A DNA stretch of 6,296 bases from Ruminococcaceae bacterium UBA7101 (GTDB lineage Bacteria; Bacillota; Clostridia; Oscillospirales; Acutalibacteraceae), in contig DKYL01000040.1 in assembly GCA_002493325.1 (NCBI GenBank), forward strand, positions 1 to 6,296, in the 5' to 3' direction. Under the pieces are notes generated by a model. That model was not told the DNA's origin, made no database searches, and saw only the letters and a program-made list of their open reading frames with translations. A program made the position numbers and the translations under genes. Numbering within the stretch: position 1 is the stretch's first letter; each line of letters begins with the position of its first letter. Shown one piece after another: positions 1-6,033 of this stretch.

Positions 1-50
1 AGCCCACTTTATCGACAGTCTGAGAACTAACCGCACGGTTAGTTCTTTTT
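1..50 (+). repeat. Repeat copy 1: conserved 21-bp tail plus terminator hairpin
   Basis: Bases 1-21 (AGCCCACTTT... ending CGACAGTCT) are the exact reverse complement of 6067-6087. They are followed, after one base, by a hairpin: arms 23-32 (AGAACTAACC) and 37-46 (GGTTAGTTCT), loop GCAC. The T run 46-50 follows on the plus strand. The second copy has the same order on the minus strand: tail, hairpin with arms starting AGAACT and ending AGTTCT, then TTTTTG. The element sits directly behind the stop codon of the anti-sigma gene. It may extend left of the window. Its role beyond termination is unknown. Confidence 0.8.
23..50 (+). terminator. Intrinsic terminator acting on rightward transcription
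   Basis: A perfect 10-bp stem with a 4-base loop is followed by TTTTT on the plus strand, so it should stop transcripts entering from a gene left of the window. On the minus strand, the direction of the anti-sigma gene that ends at 55, the hairpin is followed by CAGACTG with no T run. It is therefore a poor intrinsic terminator for that gene, although the hairpin could still protect the 3' end of the mRNA. Confidence 0.75.
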
Positions 51-54
51 GTTG

Positions 55-1050
55 TTAGTCTATATAGCTGAACATCAGCGTTCCGTCGGCAGTAAAGCTG
101 CAGGATAATTTTTGCGTTACAGTCTGACCGCTGTTAAATTCGACAGTTATTGTGATTTCACCCGTGGGCAATTTGTCATATGGTGTTTCAGGATTATCAA
201 GAAGATAAGACTCTGATTCATCAGGACTATAGCTAACACTGGCTATCCCATCAATACCCGGATAGGTTTTTGCAACAAGTTCTTTTTTGTTAAAGTGCAC
301 ATACTGCTGACCTTCTTCCTTATTGACAAAGAGAAACTCATCAACACCGAACTCATCGGAATATTCAATGGAATACAAATCAAGGTCAGTACTGTTATCA
401 CCAAAATAGGATGAGCAATCCCGGCTTTCCATTATATTATGAATAAAATCCCGTTGATATCCGTTGTAAAAATCGCCATTCTCTATAGTTTCAAGATACT
501 CTGCTGCCTCGTCCTTGGTAATAGGTAAGCGTACTGCATAGTATTCTCCAAGACTTTCCTTATATCTTATCATAGGAATATCAAGATATTTGAATGTTCC
601 GTTTTCACTGCTGAATGTAACCTGCTTAATATCCTCAGCATTAATCTGAAAATCCGTTTCGCCGCTGCCTGAAATATAATAACCATAGTGGTCTTTTCTC
701 AGTTCAATCTTATAATCCATTAATGTAATATCATCAGGGCTGAGGGTTTTGATCTCCGCATTTTCATCATCACTTGCAAAGGCAGTAATTGTGAAAAAAT
801 CACTTGACGGGAGATCATCAACTGTACCTGTGGTATTTTCGCCAGGCTCAATCATTTTTGGTGCTGTAAGCTGATGAATACCAAAGCCGCCGCCAACAAC
901 CAAAACAGCCATTACCAAAGCTGCGGCAACAACTTTCCTCGGCATAAATGCAGGTGATTTTTTATTTTCATCCGCCTTATTCAATGTATCATACATAAGC
1001 TCTCTGTCAGGCTTAATCGTGTCAAACAATTCCTTATACTCTTTTTTCAA
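55..1050 (-). CDS. Membrane-anchored anti-sigma factor (putative)
   Basis: This 331-residue protein probably binds and inhibits the sigma factor encoded just upstream until a signal at the cell surface releases it. It has a cytoplasmic N-terminus of about 38 residues (with the IKPDRELMYDTL stretch typical of clostridial anti-sigma proteins), one transmembrane helix at about 39-58 (VVAAALVMAVLVVGGGFGI), and a large acidic, tyrosine-rich extracellular part from about 60 to the end. I see no zinc-binding HxxxCxxC motif, so it is not a ZAS-type anti-sigma factor. No catalytic domain is recognisable in the outer part. The start is a TTG at 1048-1050 that overlaps the end of the sigma gene by 17 bases and is preceded by AAGGAGAGG with a 6-base spacer. 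No ATG fits as well: the next in-frame Met is residue 19. The role rests mainly on gene order and topology; the ligand is unknown. Confidence 0.8.
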   Translation of the reverse strand: MKKEYKELFDTIKPDRELMYDTLNKADENKKSPAFMPRKVVAAALVMAVLVVGGGFGIHQLTAPKMIEPGENTTGTVDDLPSSDFFTITAFASDDENAEIKTLSPDDITLMDYKIELRKDHYGYYISGSGETDFQINAEDIKQVTFSSENGTFKYLDIPMIRYKESLGEYYAVRLPITKDEAAEYLETIENGDFYNGYQRDFIHNIMESRDCSSYFGDNSTDLDLYSIEYSDEFGVDEFLFVNKEEGQQYVHFNKKELVAKTYPGIDGIASVSYSPDESESYLLDNPETPYDKLPTGEITITVEFNSGQTVTQKLSCSFTADGTLMFSYID

Positions 1051-1522
1051 AGCAATCCTCTCCTTCTAAAATTTTCTTAAGCTCTCGTCTTGCCCTTGTC
1101 AGGAGCATACGCACATTTCCCTCTTTCAGCTTTAAAGCCGCGGCAATATCCGCAGTGCTCATATCCTCATAGTAGAAAAGATGAATAACCGCACGGTGCT
1201 TTTTTGACAGCTTATTCAGTGCAAAGGACAAATCCTCAGCATTCACAGACTCTGCCTCAAAGCTTTCGTCAAGCTCCGCCACCCGTGTTTTCCAGAATGA
1301 TTTAAGGCTTGTTTTAGAGCAATTGAGCGTTACACGAATAAACCACGCCCTTTCGTGCTCGGCACTTTCAAAGCAGGGGTTATTCTTAAGGTATCTCAAA
1401 AACACATCCTGATAAACATCGTCGGCATCCGCTTTGTTTTTCATTTGAGAAAAAGCAAGGCGATAAACCATATTGCTGTTACGCTTAACTGTTTTAATCT
1501 GTTCCTCATTATGACCGGTCAT
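1034..1522 (-). CDS. ECF-type RNA polymerase sigma factor
   Basis: This 162-residue sigma-70 family protein of the short ECF type directs RNA polymerase to a small regulon, probably including its own operon. Region 2 covers about residues 15-77, with the core contact and -10 recognition segment ADADDVYQDVFLRYLKN near 31-47 and the WFIRVTLN helix at 60-67. After an acidic linker (83-97), region 4 covers about 97-152, with the helix-turn-helix EDMSTADIAAALKLKEGNV at 119-137 followed by RMLLTRARRELKK. There is no region 1 or 3, as usual for ECF factors. I chose the ATG at 1520-1522 because AAGGAGG (1529-1535) lies 6 bases upstream. An ATG at 1526-1528 touches that site, and the longer reading frame to 1573 runs through the likely promoter. 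The downstream overlapping anti-sigma gene supports the assignment. The inducing signal is unknown. Confidence 0.92.
   Translation of the reverse strand: MTGHNEEQIKTVKRNSNMVYRLAFSQMKNKADADDVYQDVFLRYLKNNPCFESAEHERAWFIRVTLNCSKTSLKSFWKTRVAELDESFEAESVNAEDLSFALNKLSKKHRAVIHLFYYEDMSTADIAAALKLKEGNVRMLLTRARRELKKILEGEDCFEKRV
1057..1065 (-). promoter_or_regulatory. Ribosome binding site that fixes the TTG start of the anti-sigma gene
   Basis: The minus strand reads AAGGAGAGG, then 6 bases, then TTG at 1050. The site lies inside the last codons of the sigma gene, so ribosomes finishing the sigma factor can restart here. This supports the TTG start and translational coupling. Confidence 0.7.
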
Positions 1523-1528
1523 TTTCAT

Positions 1529-1535
1529 CCTCCTT
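1529..1535 (-). promoter_or_regulatory. Ribosome binding site that fixes the sigma factor start
   Basis: AAGGAGG on the minus strand lies 6 bases before the ATG at 1522. The alternative ATG at 1528 directly abuts it with no spacer, so the shorter 162-residue product is preferred. Confidence 0.8.
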
Positions 1536-1541
1536 TCACTA

Positions 1542-1570
1542 TGAATACTTCGGCAAAAGTAAAAATGCAA
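1542..1570 (-). promoter_or_regulatory. Weak candidate promoter for the sigma/anti-sigma operon
   Basis: Between the kinase terminator and the sigma gene, the minus strand contains TTGCAT (1565-1570) and TATTCA (1542-1547) 17 bases apart. Both match the sigma-A consensus poorly. The real promoter may instead be an ECF-type one read by the encoded factor itself, somewhere in 1537-1592. A promoter is expected here because a strong terminator precedes the operon, but its exact position is uncertain. Confidence 0.25.
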
Positions 1571-1592
1571 CAAAAAATTTTAAAAAGTTTAA

Positions 1593-1620
1593 CCCCCTGT
1601 AAGCATTTACTTACAGGGGG
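1593..1620 (-). terminator. Intrinsic terminator behind the histidine kinase gene
   Basis: A perfect 11-bp GC-rich stem pairs 1593-1603 (CCCCCTGTAAG) with 1610-1620 (CTTACAGGGGG) around a 6-base loop. On the minus strand it is followed by TTAAACTTTTT and then a run of six T. It starts 5 bases after the kinase stop codon at 1626. It separates the two-component operon from the sigma/anti-sigma operon. Confidence 0.9.
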
Positions 1621-1625
1621 CATTC

Positions 1626-3992
1626 TTAAGCAAGGGGTAACTTAACTCTTGCTTTGAACAAATCGCCGTCGATTATCAGCTCAAGCTCACCATTCTGCAG
1701 TCTGCAAAGCTCCTTGGCAATGGACAGACCCAGTCCGTTGCCCTCCTGATTTCTCGACTTATCACCACGAACAAAACGCTCCGTCAGCTCATCAGGTGAA
1801 ATATCAAGTGCATGGGCAGAAATATTTTTGATTTCAAAGATTCCATAACCATTTTGACTGTAAACATCAACATAAACACGTGACGCCTTGGCACTGTACT
1901 TTCTTGCATTGGAAAGCAGATTTTCAATAATTCTGAAAGTCTTAGCACCGTCGGCATAAATCACAGGCGGCTTTTCGCAATCCTTGACAATCAGTTCAAG
2001 CCCCGCCTTTTCAAAATCAGGCTGTGCGTCAACTGTTGACTGCAGGCAAAGCTCTGACAGATTGATTGTTGTAAGATTAACGGAAACATTACCGCTTGTA
2101 ACCTTTGATGCCTCAATCAAATCCTCAATCAGTCTTTTCAGCTTTGCACCCTTGTCATCAAGAACAGCAATGTATTCGAGCGCCTTGGGGTCATCAATAT
2201 CACATTTTGAAAGCAAATCAACATAGGTGATGATTGATGTAAGAGGAGTCTTTAAATCGTGGGAAACATTTGTTATAAGCTCGCTTCTTAATCTTTCATC
2301 CTTAACTGCCTTTGCCACTGCGTTCTGCAGCTCTGTATTTGTATATTTCATACTTTCAGAGAGAATCTGCAGTGATTTCGGCAGAGAGTCAATATCAATA
2401 ACAGGCTCCTGATGCTGACTGAAGGCATCAATAATCGTGTCAAGGTCAACAAGATATTTAATAACCTTAATCATTATCAGTGCATTAACAATAGCGTCTG
2501 CAAGAAGAATGAGTATTGAAAATGGTATTGCATCATATGCACACAAATATGCAATGCCCATAACAAGCAGATTAACAGCAAACCACAGAACAGTTAAAAG
2601 AATTGACTTTGCTTTTACTGTTTTGGGCTTATATGAAAAAGCCTTAACCACAGCCTTAAATGATTTTTTAATGAATACACAAATCTTATAGGTCAGGAAA
2701 TTATCCCTCATTCTCCTGCCACTGTGCACATAGCGTGCAATGGAATAGCACAGCTCAAACAGCAAAATCCAGCAGAACAGCACAATGATACTGATGAATA
2801 CCGGTAATAAATTGGAGCAAAAGGTACTCAACACATCATCAACCATTGCAAACATCGCGAAAGCGCCGCCTCCGCCAATTGCAAAGGTTAAAACAGTATG
2901 AATTTCAAAAGGATTTTTGTCAATCAGCAAAAGCTTGACTGAACCGTCTTTCTTTTTGCCTGCTAAGGTCAAAGCATAAAATCCGCTGACAAAGGAAACA
3001 GCTAATAGCACTGCTTCAAAGCCAATCATTTTTGCCATATTTGCATTTGCTTTTACTGCAACATCATTAAAATAATAGTAATTGATATAGTTGTCATTCC
3101 AGAATCTGACTGATGTTATAAGTGACGGCTGAACATCGGGAATCTGAATGAAAATATACACATCCTCATTAAGTGCATATTCATCATTTTTAATATAATT
3201 TTCATAAAGAGAATCAGCAAAGCTTTTACCGATACCATTATATTCGATTTTTCCGTGCTTTGAAATGAAATAAACCTGACTTTTTGATTTGTAATTATTC
3301 TCGTCAAAGGTTTCATTTGAATTGGTATTCGTAAATATATACTCACCGTTTTTCACATAATATCTCAAAGAATTACGAAACCGATTTTCACTGGCATAAA
3401 TATAATTCTCGCTATAATGAAGCTCCTCCCAGTAATTCGCTACCCAGTCATCATAATAATTACCTATATATTCAAGCTCCTTGCCGTTCTGTGCATTATC
3501 CCTTATTTCAGTATAGGTAATTGAAAAAGAGGTATTTGTAGATGCAACTTTTGACTTAACCTCATCAATTAAGACTCTTATTGTTTCATCAGAATATGTT
3601 GTAGTTTCAACCCATTCATCCGTTTCAGAGTCATAATAATCTACATCCTCAGTCTGCTTTCTTTCCTCTGCATTTTTCAATCTGAGGTATTGATTGTAGG
3701 CATCCTCTACAACCGCAGCCTTTTGAGCAGTCAAGGATTTTTTGAAATCCTCGTTCATCTCATTATAGTAACCCTGCTGAATAACATAACCCACATCCGT
3801 AGAAAAGGAGCCCTGAAACTGACCGCTTTCTGTCCAGTCACTGCCCTCCATATCCTCACAATATACTGCCGAAAGCACTGTTTTAACAATCATCTGCGAG
3901 GATGCCGTAAAGGTAACAAGGGCTAAAATGATACAGCCGATTTTAGTCCAGATTGAATATTTAAATTCTTTCACATTTGTATCCAAGACCAT
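1626..3992 (-). CDS. Multi-pass membrane sensor histidine kinase
   Basis: This 788-residue kinase should sense a signal at or in the membrane, phosphorylate itself on His578, and pass the phosphate to the response regulator encoded just upstream. Helix 1 is at about 16-38, followed by a large extracytoplasmic domain (about 39-317) rich in Tyr, Asn and Asp. Five more predicted helices follow at about 319-343, 366-386, 394-418, 463-485 and 487-511. The H box (NVSHDLKTPLTSI) is at 575-587. The ATPase domain has an N box (IIENLLSNARKYS, 688-700), an F-box-like ERFVRGDKSR (738-747) and a G2 box (GNGLGL, 751-756). The usual DxGxG G1 box is missing; the matching place reads IKNISAHALDIS, a variant common in clostridial kinases. 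No HAMP domain is evident. The ATG at 3992 is preceded by AAAGGTGG and overlaps the regulator gene by 32 bases. The next Met lies within or after helix 1, so this start is well supported. The sensor domain resembles nothing I can name. Confidence 0.93.
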   Translation of the reverse strand: MVLDTNVKEFKYSIWTKIGCIILALVTFTASSQMIVKTVLSAVYCEDMEGSDWTESGQFQGSFSTDVGYVIQQGYYNEMNEDFKKSLTAQKAAVVEDAYNQYLRLKNAEERKQTEDVDYYDSETDEWVETTTYSDETIRVLIDEVKSKVASTNTSFSITYTEIRDNAQNGKELEYIGNYYDDWVANYWEELHYSENYIYASENRFRNSLRYYVKNGEYIFTNTNSNETFDENNYKSKSQVYFISKHGKIEYNGIGKSFADSLYENYIKNDEYALNEDVYIFIQIPDVQPSLITSVRFWNDNYINYYYFNDVAVKANANMAKMIGFEAVLLAVSFVSGFYALTLAGKKKDGSVKLLLIDKNPFEIHTVLTFAIGGGGAFAMFAMVDDVLSTFCSNLLPVFISIIVLFCWILLFELCYSIARYVHSGRRMRDNFLTYKICVFIKKSFKAVVKAFSYKPKTVKAKSILLTVLWFAVNLLVMGIAYLCAYDAIPFSILILLADAIVNALIMIKVIKYLVDLDTIIDAFSQHQEPVIDIDSLPKSLQILSESMKYTNTELQNAVAKAVKDERLRSELITNVSHDLKTPLTSIITYVDLLSKCDIDDPKALEYIAVLDDKGAKLKRLIEDLIEASKVTSGNVSVNLTTINLSELCLQSTVDAQPDFEKAGLELIVKDCEKPPVIYADGAKTFRIIENLLSNARKYSAKASRVYVDVYSQNGYGIFEIKNISAHALDISPDELTERFVRGDKSRNQEGNGLGLSIAKELCRLQNGELELIIDGDLFKARVKLPLA

Positions 3993-4650
3993 ACACCACC
4001 TTTAAGTATTTCGGGTCTTTAGGATTAATTTCAATTTTATCACGGAGGTTTTTAATGTGAACGGTAACGGTTTTTTCGCTGGAATAGGACGGTTCACCCC
4101 ACACTGCCTCATAAATCTGTGAGGAGGAAAGCACCTTTTCCATATTCCGCATAAGATACTCAAGTATCTTATACTCCATTGCTGTCAGCTTGACAGGTTC
4201 ACCGTCAACAGTTACCTTTTTGGTATCCGTATCCAGAATGATACCGCCTGTAACAAGCTGACTTTCCTTAATATCAAGACTGCCCAGCGTAACATAACGC
4301 CTGATTTGTGATTTGACTCTTGCCACCAGCTCCAATGGGTTAAAGGGCTTTGTAACATAATCATCCGCACCAAAGCCAAGCCCGGTGATTTTGTCCATAT
4401 CCTCACTCTTGGCTGACAGCAGAATAATCGGGAAATTATATTTTTCTCTGATTTTCAGCGTTGTTTTGAGCCCGTCAAGCTGCGGCATCATAATATCAAG
4501 CACAACACAGTGAATTTCATTATCCTGCACCTGTGCCAGTGCCTCTATTCCGTTGCTTGCAGTCAAAACCTTATAGCCCTCTGCACTGAGGTAAATCCTG
4601 AGCGACTCAAGGATTGCATCATCGTCATCACAAACTAATACTGTTTTCAT
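3961..4650 (-). CDS. OmpR/PhoB-family DNA-binding response regulator
   Basis: This 229-residue two-domain regulator is the likely partner of the kinase encoded downstream. The receiver domain (about 1-117) has the acidic pocket at Asp8-Asp9, the phosphate acceptor Asp52 in LDIMMPQLDG, the switch Ser79 in LLSA, and Lys101 in TKPFNPLEL. The C-terminal winged helix-turn-helix (about 128-228) contains LTAMEYKILEYLM, the recognition region SEKTVTVHIKNLRDKIE, and the wing VVYGLGYKCE. All key residues are present and the length is typical, so it should be a working transcription factor. The ATG at 4650 has GGAGGAG 6 bases upstream. The gene has its own promoter with phased direct repeats beside it, which suggests that it controls its own operon. 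Other targets cannot be told from this window. Confidence 0.96.
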   Translation of the reverse strand: MKTVLVCDDDDAILESLRIYLSAEGYKVLTASNGIEALAQVQDNEIHCVVLDIMMPQLDGLKTTLKIREKYNFPIILLSAKSEDMDKITGLGFGADDYVTKPFNPLELVARVKSQIRRYVTLGSLDIKESQLVTGGIILDTDTKKVTVDGEPVKLTAMEYKILEYLMRNMEKVLSSSQIYEAVWGEPSYSSEKTVTVHIKNLRDKIEINPKDPKYLKVVYGLGYKCERI

Positions 4651-4683
4651 ATTTCACTCCTCCAACGAACTAATCCTAAATCC

Positions 4684-4712
4684 GTTGTACTTATTAAACC
4701 ATAGCATTTCAA
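4684..4712 (-). promoter_or_regulatory. Sigma-A-type promoter of the response regulator/kinase operon
   Basis: On the minus strand TTGAAA (4707-4712, one mismatch to TTGACA) lies exactly 17 bases before TACAAC (4684-4689, two mismatches to TATAAT). This would start the transcript near 4677, about 27 bases before the regulator ATG. The weak -10 box fits a promoter that needs an activator. Confidence 0.55.
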
Positions 4713-4719
4713 ATATAGC

Positions 4720-4749
4720 TCCAAGAAAAAATTAAGAAATCATTAAGAA
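4720..4749 (-). promoter_or_regulatory. Three direct repeats with 11-bp period: probable response regulator operator
   Basis: Read on the minus strand, TTCTTAATGAT, TTCTTAATTTT and TTCTTGGAGCT follow one another; the shared TTCTT core recurs every 11 bases and the first two units share TTCTTAAT. OmpR/PhoB-type regulators bind head-to-tail direct repeats with about one helical turn between half-sites. The array ends 7 bases before the -35 box, a position suited to activation. Binding is inferred. Confidence 0.55.
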
Positions 4750-4759
4750 TTATCAACCG

Positions 4760-5323
4760 CTATATTTCAATGCCAAGCTCTTCAATCTTGTCCCTTACCT
4801 TTAACCAGTCGCCAAAGGCAGCTTCCTTATTATTCGGATTTCTCAAAATTGCGGCAGGGTGGTATGTGCCCATAAATAATGTACCGTTCTTATCTATAAA
4901 TTCACCGTGCTGCTGTGTAACTCTGAAGTTTTTGTCAATAAGCCTTTGTGCTGAAATTCTGCCTACACAGACAACAATTTTAGGCTTGATGATTTTAAAC
5001 TGCTCTCTGAGCCACTTGATACACTCGTCCTGCTCCTCAGGCTTCGGGTCACGGTTCTTCGGCGGTCTGCACTTAACCATATTTGCAATATACACATTCT
5101 TATCACGTGACAAATCAACGCTTGCAAGGAATTTGTCAAGAAGCTGACCTGACCTGCCTACAAAGGGCTTACCCTGTAAATCCTCGTTTTCACCGGGTCC
5201 CTCGCCGATAAGCATAATGTCAGCATCCTTTTTACCCTGACCGAACACGAGGTTTGTTCTGCCTTCACAAAGACCGCAGGCGGTACAGTTTTTACATTTT
5301 AATTCAAGTTCATCCAATGTCAT
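4760..5323 (-). CDS. udg: Family 4 uracil-DNA glycosylase (iron-sulfur type)
   Basis: This 187-residue enzyme removes uracil from DNA to start base excision repair in the cytoplasm. Motif A is GEGPGENED (40-48), followed by GKPFVGRSGQLLD; the second active-site motif HPA is at 155-157 (YHPAAILRNP). The four cysteines expected to hold the 4Fe-4S cluster are Cys13 and Cys16 (NCTAC), Cys85 (VKCRPP) and Cys101 (DECIKW). As I recall the Thermus thermophilus family 4 enzyme, its cluster cysteines lie at the same positions. I chose the ATG at 5321-5323, preceded by AGGTGAT, over an in-frame GTG three codons upstream that lies inside that ribosome binding site. No convincing terminator follows it, so some transcription may run on into the response regulator gene 110 bases downstream. 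All key motifs are intact. Confidence 0.95.
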   Translation of the reverse strand: MTLDELELKCKNCTACGLCEGRTNLVFGQGKKDADIMLIGEGPGENEDLQGKPFVGRSGQLLDKFLASVDLSRDKNVYIANMVKCRPPKNRDPKPEEQDECIKWLREQFKIIKPKIVVCVGRISAQRLIDKNFRVTQQHGEFIDKNGTLFMGTYHPAAILRNPNNKEAAFGDWLKVRDKIEELGIEI

Positions 5324-5327
5324 TTCA

Positions 5328-5334
5328 ATCACCT
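5328..5334 (-). promoter_or_regulatory. Ribosome binding site that fixes the glycosylase start
   Basis: AGGTGAT on the minus strand matches the 3' half of the ideal AGGAGGTGAT and lies 4 bases before the ATG at 5323. It contains the alternative GTG start (5330-5332), for which no separate site is visible. Confidence 0.65.
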
Positions 5335-5361
5335 ATATGCACAATAATATAACTAAAAATA

Positions 5362-5390
5362 ATTATATCAAATTAACTATTGAAAAACAA
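5362..5390 (-). promoter_or_regulatory. Promoter of the uracil-DNA glycosylase gene
   Basis: On the minus strand TTGTTT (5385-5390) lies 17 bases before a perfect TATAAT (5362-5367). The -10 box is preceded by TGA, giving an extended TGnTATAAT. The transcript should start near 5355, leaving a short leader before the ATG at 5323. Confidence 0.65.
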
Positions 5391-5408
5391 TGTAAATAGG
5401 TATAAAAT
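5380..5408 (+). promoter_or_regulatory. Promoter of pduL
   Basis: TTGAAA (5380-5385, one mismatch) and TAAAAT (5403-5408, one mismatch) lie 17 bases apart, about 36 bases before the ATG. The -35 box shares base 5385 with the -35 box of the divergent glycosylase promoter. Confidence 0.6.
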
Positions 5409-5444
5409 ATTGAACGAACAATAATTTAATAAGGAGAACACAAA

Positions 5445-6023
5445 ATGGATAATCAGGTATTGGTTGAAATCTCTGCACGTCACGTTCACGTGTCAAAGGA
5501 GGATTTGGAAACCTTATTCGGCAAGGGCTATGAATTAACCGTTAAAAAGGAGCTTTCACAGCCAGGACAGTATGCTTGCAATGAAAGAGTTAAGGTAATC
5601 GGCTCAAAGGGTGAATTCCCTGCTGTTTCCATCCTCGGTCCATGCAGAAATGCAACACAGGTTGAAATTTCATTAACAGATGCACGCTCAATCGGCGTTG
5701 CTGCCCCTGTTCGTGAAAGCGGTGACATTGCAGGCTCAGGTGCTTGCAAGCTCGTAGGTCCTGCAGGTGAGGTTGAGCTTACTGAGGGTGTTATTGCTGC
5801 TAAGCGTCACATCCACGCAACAACCGCAGACGCTGAAAGAATGGGTCTGACAAACGGTGAAATCGTTCAGGTTGAAATTCCAACAGCTAACGGCAGAAAC
5901 TTAACCTTTGGTGATGTTGTTGTAAGAGTATCAGACAGCTATGCACTTGCAATGCACATTGATACTGACGAGTCAAATGCTGCAGGTATGGCACCAAACA
6001 CAATGGGCACAATCATCAAATAA
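5445..6023 (+). CDS. pduL: PduL-type phosphate acyltransferase (phosphotransacylase)
   Basis: This 192-residue enzyme exchanges the acyl group between acyl-CoA and acyl phosphate (propionyl or acetyl), the step that lets acetate kinase make ATP. It is the PduL type, unrelated to the classical Pta. Two similar halves are visible: ARHVHVS (11-17) and AKRHIHATTADAERMGL (119-135), whose histidines are expected to bind zinc. GPCRNATQVEIS (65-76) and MHIDTDESNAAG (170-181) are also family motifs. The protein begins directly with the catalytic fold and lacks the extra N-terminal peptide that sends PduL into bacterial microcompartments. No shell or diol/ethanolamine genes are nearby. A cytosolic role in acetate or propionate formation is therefore more likely; this is an inference from context. 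AAGGAG (5431-5436) lies 8 bases before the ATG. Many GGT, GCT and GTT codons suggest fairly high expression. The substrate cannot be decided from sequence alone. Confidence 0.93.
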   Translation: MDNQVLVEISARHVHVSKEDLETLFGKGYELTVKKELSQPGQYACNERVKVIGSKGEFPAVSILGPCRNATQVEISLTDARSIGVAAPVRESGDIAGSGACKLVGPAGEVELTEGVIAAKRHIHATTADAERMGLTNGEIVQVEIPTANGRNLTFGDVVVRVSDSYALAMHIDTDESNAAGMAPNTMGTIIK

Positions 6024-6033
6024 CTTATTAAAG

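Noticed and set aside
1523..1573. Longer sigma factor start giving 17 extra residues (MLHFYFCRSIHSERRMK)
   Set aside because: It has no ribosome binding site, covers the probable promoter region, and the added residues are not part of the ECF fold. The ATG at 1522 has an ideal site.
1984..2691. Several plus-strand frames of 60-84 codons antisense to the kinase gene
   Set aside because: They mirror the coding frame of an intact kinase gene, have no good ribosome binding sites and contain no known domains.
4720..4760. The AT-rich T runs behind the glycosylase gene as an intrinsic terminator
   Set aside because: No stable stem forms. The pattern is better explained by direct repeats with an 11-bp period.
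4770..5147. 125-codon plus-strand frame opposite the glycosylase gene
   Set aside because: The minus-strand frame encodes an intact family 4 glycosylase with all its motifs. The plus-strand product is low-complexity and lacks a start signal.
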